This document shows positions 16,374 through 24,851 of a stretch of DNA of 25,174 nucleotides, one piece after another. The DNA lies in assembly GCA_002495065.1 (NCBI GenBank), contig DADT01000029.1, positions 18,959 to 44,132 of the forward strand. Reading direction: 5' to 3'. The position numbers and the translations under genes are program-made. The notes below the pieces were generated by a model that saw nothing but the letters and a program-made list of their open reading frames with translations, did not search any database and was not told the origin of the DNA. The DNA comes from Methanoregula sp. UBA471. GTDB taxonomy: Archaea; Halobacteriota; Methanomicrobia; Methanomicrobiales; Methanospirillaceae. Every line of letters starts with the position of its first letter. Within the stretch, counting starts at the first letter, position 1.

Positions 16374-17653
16374 AAGTCGCTTTTTTTACTCCGGTCAGCC
16401 CCCAGAAAACCGGTATCTCGGATTACGCAGAGCAGGAGATATTACCCTATCTTTCAAAATTCTGTGATATTGATGTTTTTATCGATACGAATGTAAAACC
16501 GAGCAACCCGAACCTGACAGCAACATTTCCGATATACCGTTATACTGATTTTCCGTCAATGGAAAGCAAATACGATATCCGGTTGTACCAGATGGGCAAC
16601 AATCCCATGCACCGGTTCATTTATGATACCCTGATGCGCTATCCTGGTATTGTTGTGTTGCATGACATTTTTCTTCATGGATTTCTCTGGAACATCAGTC
16701 TCTTTAAAGGCGATTATAAAACCTATATCGATACCTTCGCGTACTGCTACGGGGAAAAGGGTGCTAGAATTGCGGAGACTGCGGTCAGAACCGGGGTCTT
16801 TTCAGAATTTGAATACCCGCTGATAAAAAAGATCATTGACAGGAGCCTCGGTGTGATCTGTCACAGCGAGTACGGCATGACTCAAATCGTAAAAGAAAGC
16901 CGGGAGGCTGTTGTAAAGAGAATACACCAGCCCTATACCGTGCAGGATTACAGGAATTTCCCTTCCCAGGATAGCATCAAAACTGACTTAACCAGGTTTT
17001 TTCCGGTCATTACCAGTTTTGGTTTTGTGTATTCTCATAAACGGTATCATATCATCCTGCGGGCTTTTAAGAAATTTTTAACACGATTTCCCGATGCAGT
17101 GTTGATCCTGGTTGGCGAAGATATGATGAACCTGCATCAGATGATACGGGATCTGGGGCTGACAAAAGCGGTGATCCAGACCGGATATGTCTCCCAGTCT
17201 CAGGTCAATCAATATTTAAACATCTCCGATTTTTGTATAAATCTGCGGTACCCGACCGCTGGCGAGACGAGTAGGAGTGTATTGCAGATTATGGCAGCCC
17301 AAAAACCGGTAATCGTGTCAAATACCGGATGGTTTGCAGAACTGCCAGACGATTCCTGCCTGAAAGTTGAGGTTAATGAACTCGAGGAGGAGATGCTGCT
17401 GGAGTATATGGATATGCTATCGTCTAATGCCACATTGAAAACAGCTATTGGTAAAAATGCCCGGAATTATGTTATCCGAAAGCATAATCCCGAAACGGTT
17501 GCACGGGAATATTATTCGTTTATGCAGAATATTCTAGGGGATCATGAGTTCATAGTGCAGACCCTTTCCGGCCGGTTCAACGAGCTGGGAGTTGATGAAG
17601 AGGATAGTGAGATTATCCGATATACGGTAGAATGTATAAAAGATGTGCTTTGA
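16370..17653 (+). CDS. GT4-family glycosyltransferase
   Basis: This 427-residue GT-B enzyme starts at the ATG at 16370, chosen because it overlaps the preceding stop as ATGA and begins with the typical MKVAFFTPVSP strand and loop. An upstream in-frame ATG at 16331 would lie inside the previous gene. Motifs include GISDYAEQ (15-22), a strand-turn FGFVYSHKR (217-225) in the donor domain, and NLRYPTAGETSRSV (291-304). The last matches a subgroup of GT4 enzymes from polysaccharide clusters in which a GET motif replaces the usual E-x7-E start. It is the last gene of the plus-strand run; 263 bases follow before the convergent WcbI-like gene. Confidence 0.9.
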   Translation: MKVAFFTPVSPQKTGISDYAEQEILPYLSKFCDIDVFIDTNVKPSNPNLTATFPIYRYTDFPSMESKYDIRLYQMGNNPMHRFIYDTLMRYPGIVVLHDIFLHGFLWNISLFKGDYKTYIDTFAYCYGEKGARIAETAVRTGVFSEFEYPLIKKIIDRSLGVICHSEYGMTQIVKESREAVVKRIHQPYTVQDYRNFPSQDSIKTDLTRFFPVITSFGFVYSHKRYHIILRAFKKFLTRFPDAVLILVGEDMMNLHQMIRDLGLTKAVIQTGYVSQSQVNQYLNISDFCINLRYPTAGETSRSVLQIMAAQKPVIVSNTGWFAELPDDSCLKVEVNELEEEMLLEYMDMLSSNATLKTAIGKNARNYVIRKHNPETVAREYYSFMQNILGDHEFIVQTLSGRFNELGVDEEDSEIIRYTVECIKDVL

Positions 17654-17749
17654 TCGAACGGTTATGCTATTATTTGATCTGCATGTTCCTAACGATGTCC
17701 CGTGTGAAAAACCGGATTTCCTGACCTTGACCAGTTTTTTACTGCCCCA

Positions 17750-17777
17750 GATTTCAGGATTTTTGTGAACTGAAATC
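17750..17777. terminator. Hairpin in the convergent intergenic region
   Basis: GATTTCAG (17750-17757) and CTGAAATC (17770-17777) form a perfect 8-bp stem with a 12-base loop containing TTTTT. It lies about 100 bases after the last plus-strand gene and could help end transcription or stabilise a 3' end. No T-run follows. The rest of the 263-base gap (17654-17916) shows no recognisable gene. Confidence 0.35.
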
Positions 17778-17916
17778 CCGAGCCACCAAAGGGCATCTGA
17801 TCCCTCATATTACAACATTGGCACGCGGACGGGGTTTTTTGGAAATACCGCGGGTACTCATGGCTGATGATCAGGATTTACATTTCCCTCTGATTAGGAG
17901 CCGTAAGAGTAATGAA

Positions 17917-19188
17917 TCACCGGGCAATATCTCCATTGTTTTTTACAACAGAAAATTGTGAGATCCCAAAAGAGATCATCCGAGAATCTCCCCCTCCCGG
18001 CGAGATAGGAGGAGTATCAGAAACGAGTTCCAGGATATTTTCTCCCGAAACAAGTTGAATGTCTGAACCAATGAATGCAGAATTCTCTGCCCCTGAAAAC
18101 ACTATTGTCTTCAGGTATGCCTGGTTCAGAAGTATCCTGACTGATTGAGGTCTCAGTACGAGAAGTGTGAAGAAAAGTTTTGCATTCACGGTACCTGTCT
18201 TGTCATTAAACACAGAAATTGTTGCAGATTGCAATACTGCCCAACGATGGGTAATTTCATCTTCAGACCATCCGCGTTTAAAGAGAAATGTGCCGCATAA
18301 CGGATAAATGCCAATCGCTGTCAATTCCTCTTCACTGAAACCCCGATAAAAATCCAGGTATTTTTCATGACTGACTGAATTTGAAGGATAGGGATAAGGA
18401 TCCTTAAAAGTCAGCCCGAGATACGTTCTGACCGGGGGAAATATGCCGAATACAAAATCTGTATGAGGATCCAGAGCGGGGTCGATGTCCACTTCGTCAT
18501 TCTCGATCTGGAGATAATGAAAAAGTTGCTTTCGGAGATGCAAATAGATATATCTGCTCGGATGGTTCAGCGAATAGAATAATCTTTTTGCCTGGTACTG
18601 TTCGCGAATAAAATCTGCAATCTTCAATATACAATCATTTCGTTTATCGTCAGTCAGCAGATCTTCACGTCGCTTCAGTTCATTGTAGTTGGATGCCGCT
18701 GCTTCCACAAGTTCTGTTTTATTGAAATTTCCCAGGTTGTGAATATACTCAAAGTACTTCTGATAAATTTCCTCATTGTTCAAATGCCGGTAGGTCATGA
18801 ACATCTTTATCATGATTTTATCATGATATTCATGGGGTCTGCTTACCCGATTACCGTTCTTGTCTGTCAGGTATGTCATCTGCCTGTCATATACATAAAA
18901 ATAAAGACTGGGAAAGGCAACTTTCAGGCAGTCCGGACGTACCTGGGAGAGAAAAAAATTCGATGAGAATTTATAGTCGTTCCTGTAATCATCACTGATC
19001 GGGATGTAGATGAAAAGGTCAAGTTTTTTTACTTCTTTGTCGATAAAATCGTCGATCTCCATACCTGTTATCAGGTTACATGGAGTGAGAGGCAGATAAT
19101 GGAAATTTTTTTTGAAGACCGGATTATTATTCAGGAAAGCTGCAAAGGCCCTTCCCTGACAGTTGCCATAGACTGAATAATATTTCAT
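17917..19188 (-). CDS. WcbI-like polysaccharide biosynthesis protein with shared C-terminal module
   Basis: The 423-residue protein opens with VYGNCQGRAF (G8-N9-C10-Q11). This GNCQ motif marks the WcbI family, first described in bacterial capsule clusters, with an acyltransferase-like role proposed. A later NHPSRYIY block (from residue 208) fits the same domain, which probably spans about 1-230. The middle part is less clear. The last 118 residues form a distinct beta-rich module: GW (306-307), HRW (314-316) and GDSR...FGI (400-409). It is alignable by eye with the tails of the radical SAM enzyme and of the neighbouring GT-C protein. No signal peptide or membrane span is seen, so it is probably cytoplasmic. 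GGGAT lies 8 bases before the ATG. It follows the GT-C gene in the same direction. Confidence 0.8.
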   Translation of the reverse strand: MKYYSVYGNCQGRAFAAFLNNNPVFKKNFHYLPLTPCNLITGMEIDDFIDKEVKKLDLFIYIPISDDYRNDYKFSSNFFLSQVRPDCLKVAFPSLYFYVYDRQMTYLTDKNGNRVSRPHEYHDKIMIKMFMTYRHLNNEEIYQKYFEYIHNLGNFNKTELVEAAASNYNELKRREDLLTDDKRNDCILKIADFIREQYQAKRLFYSLNHPSRYIYLHLRKQLFHYLQIENDEVDIDPALDPHTDFVFGIFPPVRTYLGLTFKDPYPYPSNSVSHEKYLDFYRGFSEEELTAIGIYPLCGTFLFKRGWSEDEITHRWAVLQSATISVFNDKTGTVNAKLFFTLLVLRPQSVRILLNQAYLKTIVFSGAENSAFIGSDIQLVSGENILELVSDTPPISPGGGDSRMISFGISQFSVVKNNGDIAR

Positions 19189-19299
19189 ATTTGTTATCCC
19201 AGTTATTCGTATTGCATTACCAAAATAGTTACGTCAGCAGGATACGCAGGCCGAAGGATTTTTATTGGACCAGGATTCCGATCTTTCATGTACCCTGCA

Positions 19300-21444
19300 T
19301 TACATTTCCTGCGCCTGGACAGAAATTTCCCCAATCTGGACTCCTAAATCTCTCGAATCTGTTGAGCCATAATCGCTTGGGCGCCAGGTATTTGTGTCGA
19401 TCCTGATAACCTGGAAATAATCATGAAGGTACGAGGCCGGAATCTGGACAGAGACCGTCTCAAAACCACCCCCGAAGGTAACCGTGCGAAGTGCCTGGTT
19501 ATTGCAACTGAAGACAACTTTGGCAGGGTTATCCATGGGCCGGATTCCCTTGATAGTGACGGTGAGGTTCATATCCCCAGCTTCGACCGGGTATTCAACC
19601 AGTATTCCGGAACTGTTTTTTGTCCATCCGTCCTTATAGAAATTCTCAGTCTTATCACCTTCGGACATTGGGAATGCGGTGTAGGGTATACCGGGTACGC
19701 TTCTGGTTCTTTCGGTTGTATCGTAGAGCTTAAAACCGGTACCTGATACAGAAATTACATTATTGAGCAGGATCTTCTGTGATAGGATGTAGGAAACCGG
19801 TGGAAGTCCAGTCAATGTATTTTCGGTCTGGATGAGGTAGCCTTTGATAAAAAATTGTGTTGCAAACCATGTCATCATACCATATTCAGAATGGTAGTCA
19901 TCCGGGCTCATCAGTATGTGCTGGGACTCGTTTGTATGGGTTGCCAGAAAGTCCATAACAGGGCGGTTGCTCTCGTACGTCACTGAAGAAAAGAACAATT
20001 GTTCCTGTACGGTATAGTGCATACCTAGGATAGAGAAGATTGCAAGAAAAATGAACAGGAGGTACCATAATCTCTTGTAGTAAACCCCGATAGCAAACAG
20101 GCATGATACCATGCATATAAAGAGGAGAATAAAGAGATACGATGATATGAGATTGGGCAGGTACTTGAGATAAAACAGTCCGAACATATTTGAAAATTTA
20201 AACGGTGCTCGGGGAAAATCTAAGAGAAACGGGATAGCCAGAAGAAGATTGAGCGATATGCAAGCCAGAACAATTTTTTTGCTTTCGGAGAACCGGTTCT
20301 TCCAGATACCGTACAATCCGATGATCCCTGACAGGACGATGATCGGGATGATCGGATCGATATATCGTCCGAATATATAGTAACTGTTGTCTCCCTGAAA
20401 TACAACTGCTGCAAACATGTGGGTAATAGTGATGACAACGAGAATAACTGAGGAGACCAGGGCATAGATGATTGCAGACCGGGTGGAGAGAAGTGTGATA
20501 TACTCGTCAGTCCGGAATCGATCCTGAACGGAACTGTGCCCGAACAGTTCATACATCCAGGATAAGGCCAGGACAAAAAAAATGACATATGATCCCAGGA
20601 TCAGAAATTCCATCTCATGAAAGGCCAGGGAGAGATACTGGGCAAACGAGCGGGGATCTGATGCAGCCTGGATAATCGATGATATATACACGTCGTTGCT
20701 GTAGTCTGAAATTACCGCCATTCCCGTGAATGATTTGTAGATTGTCCAGAGGATGGTGGGGATACCAAATGCAGCGAGAGCGGGAAGATGGTCTCTCAGC
20801 AGCAGGTGAAGGTTCTTTGTTCTGTACTGGTTTAGGGAATAATATATCAATGCCGTGAAAAATCCGATGATCATTGCGATGCCGGGAGTTCTGGTGAAGA
20901 ACAAGAAGAAGATGGAAAGACCGGCCAATATTCCCCACTTCTTTGATCCGGTCTCAAATGACTCGATGAGAAACCAGAGGGAGAACGTGAACAAAGGAAT
21001 GAAGAGGTTCTCACTCATGATAACGAAATTGTAGAGGGTTATGGCGGGTAGTATTGCAATAAAGAGTGCCCCCGGAAGAGAGAAAGTGTCAGGGCAATAT
21101 TTCTTCAGGATAGCGTATGCCGGGAAAATAACCGACGATGCCATGACGGCATTGATGATTAACATGGCATGATAGGCTTCAAGGGTATTGTCGGTTATCA
21201 GGTATGCGAATGATAAGAACAGGGAATAACCCGGCGGGTAGGTCTGACAGTATAGCAGCCTGCTGTAAAATTCCCCGTGAAGGATATTTCGTGCTGTTTC
21301 GGCATAGACTGTCTCGTCAGCAAAGATCCAGGGTGACTGAAAAAGGAGTGAAATGGCAATTCTGATACCCGTAAGAAGGAGAAATAATAGAAAAACCATA
21401 GCCAGCCCATTACTGGACAATAGTTTTCTGTATGCAATTTTCAC
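19300..21444 (-). CDS. GT-C membrane glycosyltransferase (PMT/ArnT-like) with shared C-terminal module
   Basis: The 714-residue protein has about 11-13 membrane segments up to about residue 480. It carries an Asp-Glu pair (D43-E44, in FADETVY) just after the first segment, the catalytic loop pattern of protein-mannosyltransferase/ArnT-like enzymes that use lipid-phosphate sugars on the outer face. A globular tail follows; its last 110 residues carry GW (606-607), TW (686-687) and DSRDLG (696-701), matching the module on the radical SAM and WcbI-like proteins. The start is GTG with AGGT upstream. It is divergent from the GT2 at 21526, which could supply its lipid-linked sugar. Its gene ends 111 bases before the WcbI-like gene on the same strand. 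Confidence 0.85.
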   Translation of the reverse strand: MKIAYRKLLSSNGLAMVFLLFLLLTGIRIAISLLFQSPWIFADETVYAETARNILHGEFYSRLLYCQTYPPGYSLFLSFAYLITDNTLEAYHAMLIINAVMASSVIFPAYAILKKYCPDTFSLPGALFIAILPAITLYNFVIMSENLFIPLFTFSLWFLIESFETGSKKWGILAGLSIFFLFFTRTPGIAMIIGFFTALIYYSLNQYRTKNLHLLLRDHLPALAAFGIPTILWTIYKSFTGMAVISDYSNDVYISSIIQAASDPRSFAQYLSLAFHEMEFLILGSYVIFFVLALSWMYELFGHSSVQDRFRTDEYITLLSTRSAIIYALVSSVILVVITITHMFAAVVFQGDNSYYIFGRYIDPIIPIIVLSGIIGLYGIWKNRFSESKKIVLACISLNLLLAIPFLLDFPRAPFKFSNMFGLFYLKYLPNLISSYLFILLFICMVSCLFAIGVYYKRLWYLLFIFLAIFSILGMHYTVQEQLFFSSVTYESNRPVMDFLATHTNESQHILMSPDDYHSEYGMMTWFATQFFIKGYLIQTENTLTGLPPVSYILSQKILLNNVISVSGTGFKLYDTTERTRSVPGIPYTAFPMSEGDKTENFYKDGWTKNSSGILVEYPVEAGDMNLTVTIKGIRPMDNPAKVVFSCNNQALRTVTFGGGFETVSVQIPASYLHDYFQVIRIDTNTWRPSDYGSTDSRDLGVQIGEISVQAQEM

Positions 21445-21525
21445 ACGTACCTATCGGAATAATGAACATATTAGTCTTTAGAATTGCAAAAAACCTAAAG
21501 GATATGAACCCCAGATATATACTGG
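21445..21525. promoter_or_regulatory. Divergent promoter region with a near-palindromic TATA element
   Basis: This 81-base AT-rich gap separates two divergent genes. It contains CCAG-atatata-CTGG at 21511-21525, a near-palindrome with a TATA core that is placed to serve the minus-strand GT-C gene. No Shine-Dalgarno is evident before the plus-strand ATG at 21526, so that message may be leaderless. Confidence 0.35.
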
Positions 21526-22455
21526 ATGAAACTCATCATAATGATCCCCGCGTACAACGAAGAAAATTCACTTGAGAAGGTGATTAATGAAATTCCGCGG
21601 GAAATCAGGGAAATTGATGAGATCCAAATTCTTGTAATTAATGATGGATCAACCGATTGTACTATTGATGTTGCAAACCGGGCAGGTGCTCACAGCATCT
21701 TTTCTCATAAACAAAACATGGGACTGGCAAAAACATTCCGTGATGGTTTGAATGAAGCCCTGGAAATGGGAGCTGATATTATTGTGAATACTGATGCTGA
21801 TTTTCAGTACAATGGTACAGAAATTCCAAAACTCATTGGACCAATTCTTGGAGGACGGGCAGATATTGTTCTAGGTGACCGACAGATCGATCGCCTCGAT
21901 CATATGCCACTGGGAAATTTATGGGGAAATAAACTCGCCACCCGGGTTACAAGATGGGCAACCGGGCTTCCGATCAAAGATGCGCAGACAGGGTTCAGAG
22001 CTTTTTCCCGTGAGGCAGCTTTGAGAATGAACCTGACCGGAGATTATACTTATACCCAGGAAACCATCATTCAGGCAGCGAATAAAAATCTTACTATTGA
22101 ACAAATTCCGGTAGAATTCCGGAGACGCGAAGGCGATTCCCGGTTAATATCCAGCATTTTTCGGTATGCCAGGTCAGCAGGAATTACCATATTCCGAAGT
22201 TTTGGGGCATATCATCCCTTTGTTATTTTTTTCGGAATTGGCGTTGTGTGTATTCTGCTAGGACTCATCATTGGATTCAGGGTTATCATCCATTTCTTAA
22301 CCACGGGAATGGTTACACCCTATCTGCCATCTGCATTACTCACGACCGTGCTGGTTATTGTTGGCAGTCTGGCAATTTTATTTGGTTTACTCGCTGATAT
22401 GATCAGAACTCAACGTTTGTTATCGGAAGAAATTTTGTACAGGCTTAAAAAATGA
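21526..22455 (+). CDS. GT2 glycosyltransferase, dolichol-phosphate-sugar synthase-like
   Basis: The 309-residue protein has a GT-A domain with IMIPAYNEENS at the start, VINDGSTD (37-44), the metal-binding TDADFQY (D90, D92) and DAQTGFRAFS (152-161). Two C-terminal membrane segments follow (about 230-258 and 270-292). This is the architecture of enzymes that load a sugar onto dolichol phosphate or a similar polyprenol on the cytoplasmic face. Its stop overlaps the next start as ATGA. The next product is a flippase-like membrane protein, so the pair looks like a split version of haloarchaeal AglD, in which the two domains are fused. Confidence 0.9.
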   Translation: MKLIIMIPAYNEENSLEKVINEIPREIREIDEIQILVINDGSTDCTIDVANRAGAHSIFSHKQNMGLAKTFRDGLNEALEMGADIIVNTDADFQYNGTEIPKLIGPILGGRADIVLGDRQIDRLDHMPLGNLWGNKLATRVTRWATGLPIKDAQTGFRAFSREAALRMNLTGDYTYTQETIIQAANKNLTIEQIPVEFRRREGDSRLISSIFRYARSAGITIFRSFGAYHPFVIFFGIGVVCILLGLIIGFRVIIHFLTTGMVTPYLPSALLTTVLVIVGSLAILFGLLADMIRTQRLLSEEILYRLKK

Positions 22456-23339
22456 AAAATATTTCGATAATAAAAATTTTTTTAACAGTTCTGTTTCTTA
22501 CCGCATTAATCATTAAAATAAATTTTTTTGAGATCGCTCAAATCATTTTCAATCTAAATCCGGTTTACCTTCTCGGAGCACTCATTCTGGTCCCCATTTT
22601 ATACATTATCAGAACACTGAAATGGAATGTCCTCCTTAGCTCTGCAGGTATCACAATTACATTTAATAAATCACTTAAGGTCATTCTGATTGGCAATTTT
22701 TATGGGCTGGTTACTCCAGGAAAAGTAGGGGAACTGGGGAGGGCATATCACCTGAATGAAAAAAAAGTATTGACATTACCAACGATAATAATAGAAAAAA
22801 TGTTGGATATTTTTGCATTAGTGATTTTATCTGTTTTAACGATTATTCTTTTTTTTCAGAACAATTTGATAATGATAATTGGCATTTTTATTTGTGTTAT
22901 CGTAATGATCATCAGTATTTTCATGTTGGTAAATGAAAAAGCAATAAGTTTTGTAACAAATTTTTTCAAAATTAATCAGGAAAACAACGAGCAGTTTGTT
23001 AAGAATTTTTGGTCATTATTTCATAATTACAAGATTATGGGAACTACAATTTTTATTTCATTTGTATATTATTTTGTCGCATATCTTTTAGGTTATTTTG
23101 TGATTTTATCCGCGGGGTTCGAACCGATTGTACTTATCACACTTCCAATAATTGTTTTGATAGGAAATATTCCAATTACCATATCAGGTTTGGGACTTCG
23201 TGAGTCCATAGGATCAGTTGCATTCATTTCTCTTGGAGAAACTGCTGCGGATGGATTTGTTTTTGCATTTCTTCTTTTTTTGTTGATTACCTTGATTCCA
23301 GGAATTGTTGGATATACATTAACTATGAAGGAGCATTAA
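22452..23339 (+). CDS. Flippase-like membrane protein (LPG_synthase_TM / UPF0104 family)
   Basis: The 295-residue protein has about eight membrane segments. It carries the family's conserved TPGKVGELGRAY loop (88-99) and, near the C-terminus, GNIPITISGLGLRES. Members occur as the C-terminal half of haloarchaeal AglD and as the membrane domain of bacterial MprF. They are thought to move lipid-linked substrates across, or act at, the membrane. Overlap with the GT2 gene (ATGA) and zero gap to the next gene show a tight operon. The DNA is very AT-rich compared with genes left of 21 kb (14 G or C in the 60 bases 22861-22920), which suggests recent acquisition. Confidence 0.87.
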   Translation: MKNISIIKIFLTVLFLTALIIKINFFEIAQIIFNLNPVYLLGALILVPILYIIRTLKWNVLLSSAGITITFNKSLKVILIGNFYGLVTPGKVGELGRAYHLNEKKVLTLPTIIIEKMLDIFALVILSVLTIILFFQNNLIMIIGIFICVIVMIISIFMLVNEKAISFVTNFFKINQENNEQFVKNFWSLFHNYKIMGTTIFISFVYYFVAYLLGYFVILSAGFEPIVLITLPIIVLIGNIPITISGLGLRESIGSVAFISLGETAADGFVFAFLLFLLITLIPGIVGYTLTMKEH

Positions 23340-23915
23340 ATGGAAAAAAAACAGGGACAAATTACGGGATTGGTCTCACCACTACTCGAATCAATAAGAA
23401 TGAAAAAAATTAAGAAAATTGTGCATGGTGGAGACATTCTTGATTATGGATGCGGCTACGGCAGGTTATCTGAAAAAATACCATTTGATACGTATACTGG
23501 TGTCGATTTGGACACCTCTGTCTTATCTTTTGCAAAGGATAGAAATTCAAATTTACAAAACATTGCCTTTTTTTCAACTGAAGAATTTGAATTGATAAAT
23601 AAAAGGTATGATTTCATAGTTCTGTCTGCAGTAATTGAACACTTTAAAGATCCGGTAATAATACTAAAAATGCTAAAAGCACGATTGAAAAAACAGGGAA
23701 AAATCATTATTACGACCCCAACACATTTTGCTAATACTATTCTGGATTTTGGTTCAAGAATAGGCATATTCAGTCGTTGTGCTTTTAATGAACATAATCA
23801 AATCTTTTCGAAAAACGATTTTTACGATATCGCAAAAATTTTGAATTTAAAAGTTATCAAATATTCACGATTCGAATGTGGCATGAATCAATTAGTGGTG
23901 TTTTCTGATGGCTGA
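23340..23915 (+). CDS. Small class I SAM-dependent methyltransferase
   Basis: The 191-residue protein has motif I LDYGCGYGR (34-42), an acidic GVDLD (54-58) after the second strand and LSAVIEHF in the motif IV region, a compact Methyltransf_11/23-type domain. The start ATG directly abuts the previous stop with no gap. Because it follows a lipid-sugar synthase and a flippase, it may methylate a sugar of the same glycan; the substrate is unknown. Base composition is as AT-rich as the gene before it. It is the last clear gene of its unit, and a T-rich stretch follows about 75 bases downstream. Confidence 0.87.
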   Translation: MEKKQGQITGLVSPLLESIRMKKIKKIVHGGDILDYGCGYGRLSEKIPFDTYTGVDLDTSVLSFAKDRNSNLQNIAFFSTEEFELINKRYDFIVLSAVIEHFKDPVIILKMLKARLKKQGKIIITTPTHFANTILDFGSRIGIFSRCAFNEHNQIFSKNDFYDIAKILNLKVIKYSRFECGMNQLVVFSDG

Positions 23916-24006
23916 TCTTTTAACATGGCTTTTACCGAGAAGGCACGAAGATTTGTTAAAAAATAATCGGTTGCTTTATTTTGATATTCCTTTTTTTTCT
24001 TTTTGA
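23908..24006 (+). pseudogene. Short frame, possible beginning of a truncated gene
   Basis: A 32-codon frame begins at an ATG overlapping the methyltransferase stop by 8 bases, which is a typical in-operon start. It reads MADLLTWLLPRRHEDLL... and ends in a Phe-rich stretch coded by a T-run. I do not recognise it. It may be the remnant of a fourth operon gene cut off when the region to its right was rearranged, or it may be chance. Confidence 0.25.
23988..24004 (+). terminator. T-rich transcription stop
   Basis: A run of pyrimidines dominated by T (two T-tracts of 8 and 5, split by one C) follows the last gene of the unit. Euryarchaeal RNA polymerase commonly stops at such T-tracts without needing a hairpin. 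Confidence 0.45.
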
Positions 24007-24235
24007 TTGTGTAGAATTCACCCCTCATAAATTACCTTTGACTTTTTCACGTGGAAGATGATCATCCTTTTATTCCTTATGGAACAGAACTTGAATTATA
24101 GTCAAGAACATAAAGTTTAATACAAATGTGATTGATTTAATAAATTTCCGTTCCCGTTCGCAAATTCGACCCCGTACAATCAATTTCATTTTTCAAGTTG
24201 TCCTAGCTTCAAGGTTCTTGACTATAAATTGCAGA
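24007..24235. other. AT-rich non-coding stretch
   Basis: No coding region is supported between the T-rich stop and the transposase remnant. The only structure I see is the 14-bp inverted repeat listed separately. Confidence 0.5.
24096..24227. repeat. Perfect 14-bp inverted repeat flanking 104 bp
   Basis: TTATAGTCAAGAAC (24096-24109) and GTTCTTGACTATAA (24214-24227) are exact reverse complements enclosing 104 AT-rich bases. The right arm ends just before the first recognisable transposase codons. It could be a small MITE-like element, or two ends of deleted elements brought together. Confidence 0.6.
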
Positions 24236-24828
24236 ACAGACCGGATTCAGCAAACGACGAGCGATTCGAGAATTAACCAAATCCGTCTCGTAATGATCAA
24301 AGATCCGGAAATTTCCTCTGGAATTGTAGAAGTGGATGAAACGTATCTCAGCGGGCAATGGAAGAAACAAACAAAATAATCCGAGATTATGGTATGAAAC
24401 GAGGCATGGGTACCAAGAAGCAACCGGTATTTGGAATCCTTTATCGCAACGGTATGGTCAAGGCCGAGGTTGTCGATGACGCTGAAGCTGGCACTCTTCA
24501 GCCCCTCATCTCGCAAGAAGTATCCATGGGTTCTATCGTCTGTTCTGATACCTGGAAAGCTCATACCGAAATCGCCGCACGAGGGTACGTCCATCGTCTT
24601 GTCAGTCATGGCGAAAAACAATACAGCGATGAGAAAGGAAATCACATTAATGGTCTGAAGGGATTCTGGGGTTACCTGAAAAGAAAACTTGCATCAAAAG
24701 GAGGTATTCATTAAGAAAGGTTGTATCTTTTTTTAGGAGAATGTGTTCGGAGATACATTCGTCGGTCGGATCCAGAAAGGATAAAAATGCGAAGATTCAT
24801 TCAATTGTTGGAGAAAATTAGGGGTTAA
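24236..24828 (+). pseudogene. IS1595-family transposase, decayed (5' truncation, frameshift, in-frame stop)
   Basis: The homology begins about 24241 in one frame and includes GIVEVDETYLSG, with the first catalytic Asp at 24335. That frame stops at 24377-24379. The protein continues in the -1 frame (from about 24360) with KKQPVFGILYRNG, then CSDTWKAH (second Asp at 24547), then HINGLKGFWGYLKRKL. Here the residue after L is Lys, where relatives usually have Glu. A TAA at 24712-24714 interrupts the frame, but the family-typical tail (ERLYLFLGE, then SDPER) reads on to a second TAA at 24826-24828. The N-terminal zinc-ribbon region is missing. The copy must be inactive unless helped in trans. Confidence 0.85.
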
Positions 24829-24830
24829 AC

Positions 24831-24843
24831 GGGTAGTGTACCC
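24831..24843. repeat. Small palindrome gggta-gtg-taccc, possible right end of the insertion element
   Basis: Perfect 5-bp arms with a 3-base centre lie 2 bases after the end of the transposase remnant. Position suits a terminal inverted repeat, or a bidirectional stop between the remnant and the minus-strand gene. No matching left copy is visible, consistent with a lost left end. Confidence 0.35.
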
Positions 24844-24851
24844 TTTAAGTA

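Noticed and set aside
17664..17768. 34-codon frame in the convergent gap
   Set aside because: No ribosome binding site and no recognisable product; length is expected by chance.
17861..17920. C/D-box-like motifs (ctgatga, ctga) in the gap after the last GT4 gene
   Set aside because: Boxes do not fall in the proper C-D'-C'-D order and spacing, and the right part lies inside the WcbI-like gene.
24360..24380. Programmed -1 frameshift in the transposase
   Set aside because: No canonical slippery heptamer is present, and the further in-frame stop plus missing N-terminus point to decay.
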